DNA of 64,000 nt, from NCBI GenBank assembly GCA_040839025.1, contig JBFPJN010000007.1:62001-126000 (forward strand), read 5' to 3'. A program made the translations under genes and the position numbers. Source of the DNA: Alphaproteobacteria bacterium LSUCC0719 (lineage in GTDB: Bacteria > Pseudomonadota > Alphaproteobacteria > Puniceispirillales > Puniceispirillaceae). Position 1 is the stretch's first letter. Every line of letters begins with the position of its first letter. A model generated the notes under the pieces. The model worked only from the letters and a program-made list of their open reading frames with translations. It ran no database searches and was not told the origin of the DNA. Below are positions 28,085 to 37,902 of the stretch, in pieces.

Positions 28085-29113
28085 TCATTCGGTCAGGAAC
28101 TGGCGGCCAAACCAGCGCCACCTTCCCTCCGGGCCGGGCATTGTGCAATTGACGCGGGCACGCGTCCCGACAAGCGGTCCCGGCATTCTGATTTCCGCAC
28201 GTCGCCCGATCATGGAGACATCGAGCTTGCCATATTTGCTGTTGAAGCAGCGAAGCTGGCGTTCCTGGTCCATGTCATTTGCCAGGGTGAAGCCATAGAG
28301 TGGCGGGTTCTCACCCAGCACGACATCTGCCGGGACAATTTCGCTGACCTTCAGGGGCAGACCATTGATGGCAAGCTCAAGACGTTCCCGGTTGCCATAT
28401 TCTTCATTCATCGCAAAACGCGGCAATTCGAAATATCCGTCATAGCCGTGTGCGACGCCGGAATTCTGTCCAAAGGCAGCCTCAAAGCCGGCCTCTTTCA
28501 CAAGCTCGATCACATCGAGATTATATTCGCCATAGGGATAGGCAAACAGGGTTGGCCGGATTCCCAGCTCGGCAAGGAAGCGTTCATTGCTGACCGCGAT
28601 TTCGGCACGGTTTGTCTCGATTGTTTCCTGGTGCATATGCGGGTGGGTCTGGGTCTGGCTGCCAATACCGAATCCGGCAGCCTGCCATTCGCGGATCTGA
28701 TCCCAGCTCATGTAATTGCGAAGGTTGCGATCGACCGGCCGCGTGGCGATGAACAGCGTTGCGTGAAAGCCGCGCGCCTGCAGTCGTGGCATCGCCTCCT
28801 CGAAGACTGACAGATAGGCATCGTCAATCGTGATCGCCACTGTACGGTCCGGCACCGGTTTGCCAGCCTGAAGGTTGGCGATGATCTGATCCAGCGGCCA
28901 GACTGAATAGGGGCCACTGGCGAGGATTTCGAGATGTTCCTCGAATTGTTCGAGCCGTACATTTGTGCTTGGATATTTGTCTTCTCCAAACCTGTGATAC
29001 ATCAGGATCGTCGCGTGATCCGCAGCGCGGGATTCAACGGCAGTCCCGACCAGCATGCCGACGATGATGACGGGCAACAGGAACAGGCGTTTGACAAAGG
29101 GCTTCGATATCAT
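28085..29113 (-). CDS. Secreted polysaccharide deacetylase family protein with altered metal site
   Basis: A 342-residue NodB-type protein with a signal peptide (MISKPFVKRLFLLPVII..., cleavage after ESRA). The NodB core spans about residues 35-260. The catalytic-base motif is TIDDAY instead of TFDDGY. The second motif, normally SHTxxH with two metal histidines, reads SQTQTHPH: the first His is Gln. FAYPYGEYN matches motif 3. Either it is inactive, or it binds metal differently. A C-terminal extension of about 80 residues (SEIVPADVVLGENPP...) is of unknown function. It is divergent from tsaB. Confidence 0.82.
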   Translation of the reverse strand: MISKPFVKRLFLLPVIIVGMLVGTAVESRAADHATILMYHRFGEDKYPSTNVRLEQFEEHLEILASGPYSVWPLDQIIANLQAGKPVPDRTVAITIDDAYLSVFEEAMPRLQARGFHATLFIATRPVDRNLRNYMSWDQIREWQAAGFGIGSQTQTHPHMHQETIETNRAEIAVSNERFLAELGIRPTLFAYPYGEYNLDVIELVKEAGFEAAFGQNSGVAHGYDGYFELPRFAMNEEYGNRERLELAINGLPLKVSEIVPADVVLGENPPLYGFTLANDMDQERQLRCFNSKYGKLDVSMIGRRAEIRMPGPLVGTRARVNCTMPGPEGRWRWFGRQFLTE

Positions 29114-29244
29114 GAACCGGAACGTGGGCAGGTTGGTGAAGCCAATACCATACTGTGCTAGACATGGGATCGCCAGAGGCAGTTTACTCTATATGGGCCT
29201 TTCATCCGCTGTATCACGGTGCCGGAGTCGATGATCGAAGCCAC

Positions 29245-29270
29245 ATTGTAAGGAAAGATTGTAAGGAAAG
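29245..29270. repeat. Perfect 13-bp tandem duplication upstream of tsaB
   Basis: ATTGTAAGGAAAG occurs twice without a gap (29245-29257, 29258-29270). The second copy carries the AAGGAAAGG purine run used as ribosome binding site 12 bases before the tsaB start. The duplication therefore makes two possible ribosome binding sites. Confidence 0.85.
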
Positions 29271-29283
29271 GTCCGGATTCCCG

Positions 29284-30021
29284 ATGTCAGCTTTGCCAGA
29301 TCAGGCCGTCATCCTTGCGCTGGAGGCAAGCGCCGACCAGGCGTCAGCTGCGATTTGCCGTGCCGACGGGCAGCATTGGCAGAATATTCATACCGCCCGG
29401 CATGGTCATGCCGCGGTGATCACCGAGCTGGCGCGTGACGTTCTTGATCAGGCTGGACTCACCGCAGGTGAACTGACACATGTTGCCGCTGGCCGTGGTC
29501 CCGGATCCTTTACCGGCATCAGGGTTGCGCTTGCCGCGGCAAAGGGATTCGCGCTCGCCTGTGGAGCTGATGGAATCGGCGTGTCCTGTCTTGCCGCGGC
29601 AGCCCATGCGGCGCGTGCCGACCGGGCCGAGCTTGCCGGGCGCCATCTGCTTGCCAGTGCCGATACGCGCCGTGGAAGCTATTTCTGCCAGCTTTTTGAC
29701 CCTGCCAACAAGCCGCTGTCGTCGATAATGGATATTCTTCCCGAGCCCGGAATGTCGCTGCCGCAGGATTGGTATGCGGCAGCCATCCTTGGGCCAGGTG
29801 CGGGCGAACTGATACAGGCCTGTCCCGATCATGACATGACAGTGGTAACGGATGCACCTGCTGTCGATGCCTTGCAGATTGCCGCATTGGCGGCGCATCT
29901 TCTGCAGACCGGTCAGGCAACGGAACCGTTGACGCCACTCTATGTCGCTCCGGCTTTTCTTGGCCCGGCCTCCTCCGGTCCGAAGTCCCCGCTTCCGGCA
30001 TCCGCTGCCATCAGATCGTGA
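29284..30021 (+). CDS. tsaB: tRNA threonylcarbamoyladenosine biosynthesis protein TsaB
   Basis: Partner of TsaD/TsaE in making t6A37 of ANN-decoding tRNAs. The 245-residue product has the ASKHA-type N-terminus ILALEASADQASAAI, the GRGPGSFTGIRV motif and a long C-terminal half. The internal ATG at 29284 is chosen because the upstream 43 codons bear no family sequence. It overlaps rimI by 4 bases (GTGA), the usual pairing. Confidence 0.93.
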   Translation: MSALPDQAVILALEASADQASAAICRADGQHWQNIHTARHGHAAVITELARDVLDQAGLTAGELTHVAAGRGPGSFTGIRVALAAAKGFALACGADGIGVSCLAAAAHAARADRAELAGRHLLASADTRRGSYFCQLFDPANKPLSSIMDILPEPGMSLPQDWYAAAILGPGAGELIQACPDHDMTVVTDAPAVDALQIAALAAHLLQTGQATEPLTPLYVAPAFLGPASSGPKSPLPASAAIRS

Positions 30022-30476
30022 TCAGACCCATCACAGAGTCCGATCTTGATGCGATCGCCGAAATTGAGGCGGCATCCTTTGCGTGTCCCCTGACACGAGA
30101 TGATCTTGCAACACTTCATGCCAAACCGGCCTTTGACGGATTCGCGTTGTTCCCGGACCCGGACAGGCTGGCAAGCTATGCCCTGTTCCTGAATGCCGGC
30201 ACCACTGCTGATCTGATCTCGACAGGCACCGCCCCAGACGACCGGCGACGGGGTTTTGCATCCTCTGTGCTGGCGGAATCGCTGGATAATCTGGCGGCGG
30301 CGGCGGTGAGCGAAGTGATGCTTGAGGTTGCTGTGGACAATGTGGAGGCGTTGGCGCTTTATGCCGGTCTTGGCTTTGGCGAGACAGGCCGCCGCCGCGA
30401 TTATTACCAGCGCGCGCATGGCCGTGTTGATGCGCTGGTTCTGACATGGAGGTCGGTGCCACAGCCAACGGCTTGA
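30018..30476 (+). CDS. rimI: Ribosomal-protein-alanine N-acetyltransferase RimI-like GNAT protein
   Basis: Predicted N-terminal acetyltransferase of ribosomal protein S18. The 152-residue GNAT product has the acetyl-CoA loop DDRRRGFASSVL and the C-terminal VDNVEALALYAGLGF element with NVEAL-YxxLGF typical of RimI. It starts with GTG inside the tsaB stop. Other small-molecule or protein targets cannot be ruled out, but the tsaB-rimI pairing supports RimI. Confidence 0.88.
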   Translation: MIRPITESDLDAIAEIEAASFACPLTRDDLATLHAKPAFDGFALFPDPDRLASYALFLNAGTTADLISTGTAPDDRRRGFASSVLAESLDNLAAAAVSEVMLEVAVDNVEALALYAGLGFGETGRRRDYYQRAHGRVDALVLTWRSVPQPTA

Positions 30477-30572
30477 CCGGCGCTGCCGACCAGCCTAGAA
30501 AAGCCCCGAAAAATGCATCAAAAAGCCACGGGGTTGTCCCGTGCCTTGAACCGCCGGAAAAGAGCTGCGATC

Positions 30573-31910
30573 GTGTCAAAGAAACTGTTCATCAAAACCT
30601 ACGGGTGCCAGATGAATGTCTATGATTCTGACCGCATGACCGACGTGCTGGCGCCGCTTGGCTACAGCACAACGACGAGTGCGGATGGCGCGGATATGGT
30701 CATTCTCAATACCTGTCATATTCGCGAAAAGGCCTCGGAGAAGGTATTTTCCGAGCTTGGCAGATTGCGGATGATGAAGGAACGGGCGCGAGATCAGGAA
30801 GGCCGCCATGTGGCGATCGCGGTCGCCGGCTGTGTGGCCCAGGCCGAAGGCGAGGAAATCACCCGCCGCGCGCCATGGGTCGATATTGTCGTCGGCCCGC
30901 AAACCTATCACCGCCTGCCCGAACTGGTTACCAGGATTGATCCCGGTGCGCGCCAGCGGGTGATAGACACGGAATTTCCCGAAGAAATCAAATTTGACCG
31001 GCTTCCCGGAGAGCATGCCCCCCGTGGTCCGGCTGCCTTCCTGTCGGTACAGGAAGGATGCGACAAATTCTGTGCCTTTTGCGTGGTTCCCTATACACGT
31101 GGTGCCGAATTTTCGCGGCCGGCGGCCGGGATCCTCGAAGAGGCGCGTCGTCTTGTCAGCACCGGCACATGCGAACTGACGCTGCTTGGCCAGAACGTCA
31201 ACGCCTATCACGGTGAAGCTGCCGATGGTGGCAGCTGGAGCCTGGCGCGGCTGATCCGTGAACTTGCCGAGATTGATGGGCTGGAGCGAATCCGCTACAC
31301 GACATCGCATCCGCTGGACATGGAAGACGATCTGATCATGGCGCATCGTGATGTGCCGAGCCTGATGCCCTATCTGCATCTTCCCGTGCAGTCGGGATCA
31401 GACCGTATTCTGGCCGCGATGAACCGCCGCCATACCCATGATGTCTATCTGCGGGTGCTTGACAGGCTTCGCGAGGTGCGCCCCGACATTGCGTTTTCCG
31501 GTGATTTCATTGTTGGCTTTCCCGGTGAAACCGATCGCGATTTTGCCGAAACGCTGGCCCTTGTCGACAAGGTGGGCTATGCCTCGGCCTATTCCTTCAA
31601 ATACAGCCCGCGTCCCGGCACACCGGCTGCCGCGTCGAGCGATCAGGTGCCGGAGGAAGCCAAGGCTGACCGGCTGGAGGCCTTGCAGCAATTGCTGAAC
31701 GCCCAGCAGCTGGCCTTCAACAAGGCAAGTGAAGGCAAAACCATGGATGTTCTGATTGAACGGCGTGGCGGGCGTGAAGGACAGGTTGCGGGACGAAGCC
31801 CCTATATGCAGGCGGTCAATCTGGAAGCTGGCGAGGACCTCGTTGGCAGCATCATTTCCTGCCGTGTGACCGAGGCAAAGCAGAACAGCGTCGTTGGGGT
31901 TGTTGCATGA
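30573..31910 (+). CDS. miaB: tRNA-2-methylthio-N6-dimethylallyladenosine synthase
   Basis: Radical-SAM methylthiotransferase that modifies A37 of tRNAs. From the GTG at 30573 the product is 445 residues and begins [14 protein letters not shown], the normal family N-terminus. An ATG at 30513 would add 20 residues and remains possible. The N-terminal auxiliary cluster cysteines are in [16 protein letters not shown] and AGCVAQ. The radical SAM triad is CDKFCAFC, and a C-terminal TRAM domain follows. The genes fur and miaB are often close in relatives, but no fur is present here. Confidence 0.95.
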   Translation: MSKKLFIKTYGCQMNVYDSDRMTDVLAPLGYSTTTSADGADMVILNTCHIREKASEKVFSELGRLRMMKERARDQEGRHVAIAVAGCVAQAEGEEITRRAPWVDIVVGPQTYHRLPELVTRIDPGARQRVIDTEFPEEIKFDRLPGEHAPRGPAAFLSVQEGCDKFCAFCVVPYTRGAEFSRPAAGILEEARRLVSTGTCELTLLGQNVNAYHGEAADGGSWSLARLIRELAEIDGLERIRYTTSHPLDMEDDLIMAHRDVPSLMPYLHLPVQSGSDRILAAMNRRHTHDVYLRVLDRLREVRPDIAFSGDFIVGFPGETDRDFAETLALVDKVGYASAYSFKYSPRPGTPAAASSDQVPEEAKADRLEALQQLLNAQQLAFNKASEGKTMDVLIERRGGREGQVAGRSPYMQAVNLEAGEDLVGSIISCRVTEAKQNSVVGVVA

Positions 31911-31920
31911 TCGGCTTCAC

Positions 31921-32883
31921 ATGGTAAAGGCGGTGAAACCCACCTCGATCCGTATGGAGTTCGAGGATAATGGCACGCTTGCCATGCTGACCGGCGAGCA
32001 TAACCAGAATCTGGCGCGTCTGGAAAAGGCGCTTGATGTGTCGCTGGACAGTTTCGGCAACAGCATCACGATTTCCGGTCCAGCAGCGGCGGTGAAAACG
32101 GCGCGCCGCACACTCGAAGATGTCTACCGCAAGCTTGGCAGTGGCGGCGAGATTCCCGATGACGGCTCGTTGATCAGCGATGCGTTGCGCTGGGTTGCGG
32201 TTGGTGACAGCGCTGCCAGCCCCGGCCAGGGCCAGGGCGTGGAAACCTGGCGCAAGAAGATCATTGCCAAGACACCGGGACAGGCCGCCTATCTGGAGCT
32301 GTTGCGCAAGCGCGAGGTGGTTTTCGGGCTTGGGCCGGCGGGTACCGGCAAGACCTATATGGCGGTGGCGAAGGCTGTTGAGTCGCTCAAGAAGCGCGAG
32401 ATTGAACGGATTGTCCTGTCGCGCCCAGCCGTTGAGGCTGGCGAGCGCCTTGGGTTTCTTCCCGGCGATATGAAGGAAAAGGTCGATCCCTATCTTCGGC
32501 CTCTTTATGATGCGCTGTATGACATGATGCCGGCCGACAAGGTCGAGCGCATGCTTGTCAGTGGCGAGATCGAGATCGCGCCGCTTGCTTTCATGCGGGG
32601 ACGGACCCTCAGCGCGTCCTACGTCATCATTGATGAAGCGCAGAATACAACGCCGGTTCAGATGAAGATGGTGCTGACCAGACTGGGTCAGGATTCCCGC
32701 ATGGTCATCACCGGTGATCTCAGCCAGATCGACCTTCCCGATGGTCAGCCATCGGGGCTTGCCGATGCTGTCGGGCGGCTTGATCAGGTCGAAGGTGTCG
32801 GGATCAAGCATATGTCGGGCAAGGATGTTGTCAGGCATCCGGTGGTGGCGCGCATTCTTCAGGCATATGAAAGCGACAGCTGA
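31921..32883 (+). CDS. phoH: PhoH family ATPase (YbeZ type)
   Basis: Cytosolic ATPase associated with RNA metabolism and YbeY. The 320-residue product has an N-terminal KH-like segment (residues 1-90), Walker A GPAGTGKTYMAVA and the Walker B region SYVIIDEAQNTT. The ATG at 31921 follows the miaB stop by 10 bases; a TTG overlapping miaB is less likely. ybeY lies downstream, a strongly conserved pair. Confidence 0.94.
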   Translation: MVKAVKPTSIRMEFEDNGTLAMLTGEHNQNLARLEKALDVSLDSFGNSITISGPAAAVKTARRTLEDVYRKLGSGGEIPDDGSLISDALRWVAVGDSAASPGQGQGVETWRKKIIAKTPGQAAYLELLRKREVVFGLGPAGTGKTYMAVAKAVESLKKREIERIVLSRPAVEAGERLGFLPGDMKEKVDPYLRPLYDALYDMMPADKVERMLVSGEIEIAPLAFMRGRTLSASYVIIDEAQNTTPVQMKMVLTRLGQDSRMVITGDLSQIDLPDGQPSGLADAVGRLDQVEGVGIKHMSGKDVVRHPVVARILQAYESDS

Positions 32884-32924
32884 AACACGCAAGCCTCTGG
32901 ACAGATGAAGCAAAATCAGTCCAA

Positions 32925-33605
32925 ATGGCATGTCGGTACATGACGCCGACAGACCCGCATGGAGCAGCCGAAGTTACTGGCATGAGCACAATGCCCCTGG
33001 AGCCCGACAGTCCGGACCCGGACCCTCTTTCATCCGAACAATGGCAAACCGATGGTGGTAGCCATCTTGATCTGGTTATCGACCGGCATATCTGGCCGGA
33101 CGATGTGATCGATGCTGTTCGCCCCTTGCTGACTACAGCCACCGATATGACCTGCCAGACCTTCGGCTGGCCGCGGCTTGAGATCGGTGCGCTTTTTGGC
33201 GGTGATGAACGGATTCACGAGCTGAACCTGCAATTCCGTGGCAAGGATGCGCCGACGAATGTACTGTCCTTTCCGTCTTCCGATGATGACGGAATGATGG
33301 ATCAGGACATGCCAGACCGGAACATGCCAGACCAGACCATGACCGACATCAAACGGCTGGCGCCGGGTGAAATCGCCATCGCCTATGAAACGCTGTCCCG
33401 CGAAGCCGTCCAGGACGGCAAGGATGTCAAGGACCATCTGGTTCATCTGTGGGTTCATGGCCTGCTGCATCTGATGGGGCATGACCATCAGGCTGATGAC
33501 GAGGCTGAAATCATGGAAGCTGGTGAAATTCGTGTTCTGGCACGGCTTGGCATTGCCAATCCCTATGCAGGGTCTGATGACCAGCCTGATGGAGAGGCAG
33601 TGTGA
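32925..33605 (+). CDS. ybeY: Endoribonuclease YbeY (rRNA maturation factor)
   Basis: Metal-dependent RNase involved in 16S rRNA 3'-end maturation and ribosome quality control. The 226-residue product has the zinc motif HLWVHGLLHLMGHDH near residues 168-182, with three histidines. GKDAPTNVLSFP is the usual substrate-region signature. Between these two lies a family-atypical acidic Met/Asp/Pro insertion made of 5-residue repeats. The start is uncertain: ATG codons at 32925, 32940 and 32982 are all possible, since conserved sequence begins only at HLDLVIDRHIW. Confidence 0.9.
   Translation: MACRYMTPTDPHGAAEVTGMSTMPLEPDSPDPDPLSSEQWQTDGGSHLDLVIDRHIWPDDVIDAVRPLLTTATDMTCQTFGWPRLEIGALFGGDERIHELNLQFRGKDAPTNVLSFPSSDDDGMMDQDMPDRNMPDQTMTDIKRLAPGEIAIAYETLSREAVQDGKDVKDHLVHLWVHGLLHLMGHDHQADDEAEIMEAGEIRVLARLGIANPYAGSDDQPDGEAV
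33306..33335. repeat. 15-bp coding tandem repeat inside ybeY
   Basis: GACATGCCAGACCGG (33306-33320) and AACATGCCAGACCAG (33321-33335) match at 13 of 15 bases. They encode the in-frame DMPDR-NMPDQ repeat in the insertion of YbeY. Confidence 0.8.
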
Positions 33606-34450
33606 TGGTGCGAATGTTGCTGTCAAAAATCTTTCCGGCGCTGAACCCGCCGGCATCACGCCGCGACGAGCTGGAAAGCCTGCTGGCTGTTCCGGCTGCC
33701 GATATGGCAAGCTTTGATCCGCATGAAGAGGCACTTCTGCGCAATATCCTTGGCCTTCAGGACCTGAACGCCTCGGATGTGATGATCCCGCGGGCCGATA
33801 TCGTGTCGGTCAGCATGTCGGAAAGCTTTTCCGAAATCATCGCGCAGATGACAGCCGCGAACCACAGCCGGCTCCCGGTCCGGCGCGAGACCCTGGATGA
33901 CATTGCCGGGATCATTCATATCAAGGACGTCTTTGCGCATCTGCATGCCGGCAAGGCACCCGATATAGGAACATTGCTGCGGCCCGCGCTGTTTGTGGCG
34001 CCGACCATCAGGCTTCTTGATCTGCTGCATGAAATGCGTCTGCGGCGTCGGCATCTGGCGCTGGTTGTCGATGAATTCGGTGGTGTCGACGGTCTGATCA
34101 CAATCGAGGATCTTGTCGAGGAAATTGTCGGCGAGATCGAGGATGAACACGACCGGACCATACAGCCTCAGATGACATTCAATGATGACGGGACAATCCT
34201 TGCTGAAGCACGCCTTGAGGTGAAGGAACTTGAAACCCTGACCGGGCGTCTGCTTGAAGATGATGACCGTGACGAGATCGACACAGTTGGCGGGCTTGTC
34301 TGTGCGGTTGCCGGACGCGTTCCGGGGCGCGGTGAGGTTGTTCGTCACCCTTCGGGGCTGCAGTTCGAGGTTGTCGAGGGCGATCCGCGGCGTCTTGCCC
34401 TGCTGAAGATTCGCGGTGTCTCACGCCACTCCCAAACTGCCAGTGACTGA
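33605..34450 (+). CDS. CBS-domain hemolysin/CorC family protein
   Basis: A 281-residue cytosolic protein with two CBS domains (about residues 60-190; DVMIPRADIVSVSM and VVDEFGGVDGLITIEDLVEE) and a C-terminal CorC_HlyC domain (about 195-280). It resembles CorC-type magnesium-related proteins, which lack the transmembrane DUF21 domain here. The true role in relatives is not well settled. The ATG shares one base with the ybeY stop (TGATG); a GTG one codon earlier is the alternative. Confidence 0.9.
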   Translation: MVRMLLSKIFPALNPPASRRDELESLLAVPAADMASFDPHEEALLRNILGLQDLNASDVMIPRADIVSVSMSESFSEIIAQMTAANHSRLPVRRETLDDIAGIIHIKDVFAHLHAGKAPDIGTLLRPALFVAPTIRLLDLLHEMRLRRRHLALVVDEFGGVDGLITIEDLVEEIVGEIEDEHDRTIQPQMTFNDDGTILAEARLEVKELETLTGRLLEDDDRDEIDTVGGLVCAVAGRVPGRGEVVRHPSGLQFEVVEGDPRRLALLKIRGVSRHSQTASD

Positions 34451-35948
34451 CGCACGCCAGCGGTGGCGACGGCCTGTTCTTGCCACACTGGCAGGTATGG
34501 TGGCGTCACTGGCGCTGCCGCCCTTTCATCTTGTACCGTTTATTGCCGCGCTGTCCGTGCCGGCGGTGATGCTGGCTCGTTCGAGGTCGATGTCGGAGGC
34601 GGGCATGATTGGCGCCGCCGCCGGCTTTGGCTGGTTCTTCGCCTCGTTATGGTGGATTTCGTTGTCAATGGTCACCGGAGAGACAGGTCATTGGCCGCTC
34701 GTTCCCCTGCCATTGTTCGGCATACCGGCGCTTCTGGCGCTGTTCTGGGTGCCGGCAGGCATGCTGGCGCATCGGTTTGGACGAACGGCGCTGACACGGA
34801 TGCTGTTGTTTGCGGCGGCCTTGTCTCTTTGTGAATGGGCACGCGGCCATGTTGCCACGGGGTTTCCGTGGAATGCGCCCGGCTATCTGTTTTCCGCGCA
34901 TCTGTCGCTGCTGCAGATGGCGGCGGTCTTTGGCCTTTACGGCCTTACTTTGCTGGCGCTGGTCTGGGCGCTGGCACCAGCGCTGTGGTGGTGCGGGTGG
35001 CGTCGTCTGGCTGTCATCACCCTGTTGATTGTGCCGTTGGCATCACTTGCTGGCATGGCGCGGCTGGCAGGCCTTGCGCCAGCGGTCGATGATGCGACGC
35101 CAAAAAAGCTTCGCATCGTCCAGCCGGCCGTTCCACAGCATGAAAAATGGGACAAGTCGGTGCGAGATGGACACCTGCAGAGACTGGTCTCGCTGTCACG
35201 CGACAGCCAACCGATTCCACAGCTTGTGATCTGGCCCGAAACAGCTTTCGCCGGACTTCTTGATCGTGAACTGCCGCTTCTGCGCAGGACCGCATGGGAG
35301 GCGCTGCCATTCGATGGATGGCTGATCACCGGAGTGCCACGCTTCGACTCGCAGGACCGGCTTTTCAACGCCGCGGCACTGATCACCCCGCAAGGCCAGA
35401 TTGAGGCGCTGTACGACAAACGTCGCCTGGTTCCCTTTGGTGAATATGTTCCGTTCCGGCGGTTTCTGCCGTTTGCCGATGCGATTGCCGGGCCGATTGA
35501 TTTTTCGCCGGCTGTTCATAACAGGCTGTTCACCCTGCCGCATTATGGTCATCTGCAATTGCTGATCTGCTATGAAACCCTGTTTCCCGGGGCTGTTGTC
35601 TTGCCGGGGCCGCGCCCCGACATGCTTGTCAATCTGACCAATGATGCCTGGTTCGGGCATACGCCGGGTCCGTGGCAGCATCTGGCGCAGGCCCGGATGC
35701 GTGCGGTCGAGGAAGGCATCCCCATGATCCGCGTTGCCAATACCGGTATCAGTGCCGCCTTTGATGGTGCCGGCAGGCAGCTTGGCAAAATCGGTCTTGG
35801 CGAGACAGGTTTCCTGGATGTAGACATTCCCCCGTCACTAGGGCCCACCATCTATGCCGGATGGCGCGAGATCGGGTTTCTGATGCTGGTTGCCGTTGTC
35901 ATTGGTCTGGCTATCCGCCTTGACCGCGCCAGATCTATGAGGCACTAG
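34443..35948 (+). CDS. lnt: Apolipoprotein N-acyltransferase
   Basis: Inner-membrane enzyme that adds the third acyl chain to lipoproteins. The product has about 6-7 N-terminal hydrophobic segments then a periplasmic nitrilase domain. The catalytic triad is visible: Glu in VIWPETAF (about 265), Lys in [11 protein letters not shown] (about 325) and Cys in [10 protein letters not shown] (about 376). The start is uncertain. The GTG at 34443 overlaps the preceding gene by 8 bases (501 residues); a GTG at 34416 would overlap by 35 bases (510 residues). Confidence 0.93.
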   Translation: MTDARQRWRRPVLATLAGMVASLALPPFHLVPFIAALSVPAVMLARSRSMSEAGMIGAAAGFGWFFASLWWISLSMVTGETGHWPLVPLPLFGIPALLALFWVPAGMLAHRFGRTALTRMLLFAAALSLCEWARGHVATGFPWNAPGYLFSAHLSLLQMAAVFGLYGLTLLALVWALAPALWWCGWRRLAVITLLIVPLASLAGMARLAGLAPAVDDATPKKLRIVQPAVPQHEKWDKSVRDGHLQRLVSLSRDSQPIPQLVIWPETAFAGLLDRELPLLRRTAWEALPFDGWLITGVPRFDSQDRLFNAAALITPQGQIEALYDKRRLVPFGEYVPFRRFLPFADAIAGPIDFSPAVHNRLFTLPHYGHLQLLICYETLFPGAVVLPGPRPDMLVNLTNDAWFGHTPGPWQHLAQARMRAVEEGIPMIRVANTGISAAFDGAGRQLGKIGLGETGFLDVDIPPSLGPTIYAGWREIGFLMLVAVVIGLAIRLDRARSMRH

Positions 35949-35976
35949 AACAGACATCTATGATGTGGAGATAAAA

Positions 35977-37152
35977 ATGGCCCATCTTTTCACCTCTGAG
36001 TCGGTTTCAGAGGGGCATCCCGACAAGCTGTGCGACCGTGTGTCGGACACCGTTCTCGACCTGTTTCTCGCGGCGGAACCTGAAGCCCGGGTTGCCTGTG
36101 AGACATTTGCCACGACGAACAGGGTGATCATTGGTGGCGAGGTTCGCGCTTCCAAGGACAAGCTTGCCGGCATCCTCGGCGCGATTGAGGGCGCTGTTCG
36201 CGGAGCCGTTGCGGATATCGGATATGAGCAGGACAAATTCCACCATGCGCATTTTAAGTTCGAGAACCACCTTCACGAGCAGTCAAGCGATATCGCCATG
36301 GGTGTCGATGAGGGCGAGGCAAAGGACGAGGGTGCTGGTGATCAGGGCTTGATGTTCGGTTATGCCTGCCGCGAGACAGACGTACTGATGCCGGCGGCGA
36401 TTCACTATTCGCACCAGATCCTGAAGCGGCTTGCCGAAATCCGGAAGGCTGATGCCGACTCCATTCTGGGGCCGGATTCGAAAAGCCAGATCACGCTTGC
36501 CTATGATGATGATGGCCAGCCGCTTGGGGCACATAAGATCGTGCTGTCCACCCAGCATGCCGATGGTGCCAGCCAGAATGACATCCGCCGGCTGGTTACA
36601 CCCGTGATCGCCGACATCCTGCCGGATGGCTGGATGGTTGGTGCCGATGATCTTCTGGTCAATCCGACTGGTAATTTTGTTATTGGCGGGCCTGACGGTG
36701 ATGCTGGCCTGACCGGGCGCAAGATCATTGTTGATACCTATGGGGGGGCGGCGCCCCATGGCGGCGGTGCCTTTTCGGGCAAGGACCCGACAAAGGTCGA
36801 CCGGTCTGCGGCCTATGCGGCCCGCTATCTTGCCAAAAATGTGGTTGCCGCTGGCCTGGCTGAGCGGTGCACGATTCAGCTTGCCTATGCCATCGGGGTC
36901 GCCGCGCCGGTGTCGGTATATGCCAACACTCATGGAACCGGCACTGTTGATGATGCCCGTCTCGAAGCCGCGCTGACCGCTGCGATGCCGCTGACACCGC
37001 GTAATATTCGCCAGCATCTTGGCCTGAACAGGCCCATTTATGCACCGACCGCTGCCTATGGTCATTTTGGCCGCACAGCTGGCGAGGCGGGTGAGGGCAG
37101 CTTCAGCTGGGAAGCCGTTGATCTTGCGGACAAGCTTGCCGCCTCGGTCTGA
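35977..37152 (+). CDS. metK: S-adenosylmethionine synthase
   Basis: Makes SAM from methionine and ATP. The 391-residue product begins [17 protein letters not shown] with the methionine/ATP-binding GHPDK, and has [12 protein letters not shown] and the P-loop-like [16 protein letters not shown]. The ATG at 35977 is 6 bases after GGAG. The gap after lnt is only 28 bases, so there is no room for a SAM riboswitch. In several relatives a small XRE-type regulator gene sits between lnt and metK; none is present here. Confidence 0.97.
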   Translation: MAHLFTSESVSEGHPDKLCDRVSDTVLDLFLAAEPEARVACETFATTNRVIIGGEVRASKDKLAGILGAIEGAVRGAVADIGYEQDKFHHAHFKFENHLHEQSSDIAMGVDEGEAKDEGAGDQGLMFGYACRETDVLMPAAIHYSHQILKRLAEIRKADADSILGPDSKSQITLAYDDDGQPLGAHKIVLSTQHADGASQNDIRRLVTPVIADILPDGWMVGADDLLVNPTGNFVIGGPDGDAGLTGRKIIVDTYGGAAPHGGGAFSGKDPTKVDRSAAYAARYLAKNVVAAGLAERCTIQLAYAIGVAAPVSVYANTHGTGTVDDARLEAALTAAMPLTPRNIRQHLGLNRPIYAPTAAYGHFGRTAGEAGEGSFSWEAVDLADKLAASV

Positions 37153-37160
37153 GCAGCAGC

Positions 37161-37880
37161 ATGTCCGGCAGTCGGATGATGACCAGACCTGACGGTGACA
37201 ACCCCCATTTGTCCGGGCCCCATTTCTACGGGCGTCGCAAGGGACGCAAGCTTCGTTCCACCATGCAGGGTTTGCTTGATGAGCAACTCCCCCGGCTTCG
37301 CTATCAGCCGGCGAGGCAGCCTGGCGCCCAGTTCGACCAGCATCCCGATGACGTGTTTCTCGAAATCGGTTTTGGCGGTGGCGAAAACCTGGCCGCGGTC
37401 GCGGCGGCGCGTCCGGAGGCGGGTTTCATCGGCGCTGAACCCTTTATCAATGGGGTGGCCAGCCTGCTCCGCCATATTGCTGATCACGGCCTGTCCAATA
37501 TCCGGATCTGGGATGATGATGTGCGGTTGATTCTGGAGGGGATGGCGGATGCCAGCCTTGCCGGTGCCTATGTACTGTTTCCTGATCCGTGGCCGAAGCG
37601 TCGCCATGCGGCGCGGCGAATCCTGGCACCGGCCGTGCTTGACGAACTGGCGCGTCTGATCCGGCCAGGCGGCAGTCTCGTTCTGGCCAGTGATCACCCC
37701 GTTGCGAAATCCTGGCTTCTTCAGGCAGCCTGTTCACATGCTGATTTCCGCTGGACTGCCCGCCGTCCTGTGAACTGGCGTGAACGCCCTCACGCATTGG
37801 TGCCGACGCGCTACATGAAAAAGGCCGAGCGTGAATCCCGGATCCCGAACTGGTTCCTGTTTGAACGTCGTCAGGACTGA
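37161..37880 (+). CDS. trmB: tRNA (guanine-N7-)-methyltransferase
   Basis: SAM-dependent methylation of G46 in tRNA. The 239-residue product has the SAM motif EIGFGGGENLAA and the TrmB signature FPDPWPKRRHAARR with the catalytic Asp. A C-terminal tail PNWFLFERR is also typical. It starts 8 bases after metK, so the two are probably co-transcribed, with SAM supply and use side by side. Confidence 0.94.
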   Translation: MSGSRMMTRPDGDNPHLSGPHFYGRRKGRKLRSTMQGLLDEQLPRLRYQPARQPGAQFDQHPDDVFLEIGFGGGENLAAVAAARPEAGFIGAEPFINGVASLLRHIADHGLSNIRIWDDDVRLILEGMADASLAGAYVLFPDPWPKRRHAARRILAPAVLDELARLIRPGGSLVLASDHPVAKSWLLQAACSHADFRWTARRPVNWRERPHALVPTRYMKKAERESRIPNWFLFERRQD

Positions 37881-37902
37881 ACCGGCATCACTTTGTTCTG
37901 CC

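Noticed and set aside
35949-35976. SAM riboswitch before metK
   Set aside because: Only 28 bases separate lnt and metK, too few for any known SAM riboswitch.
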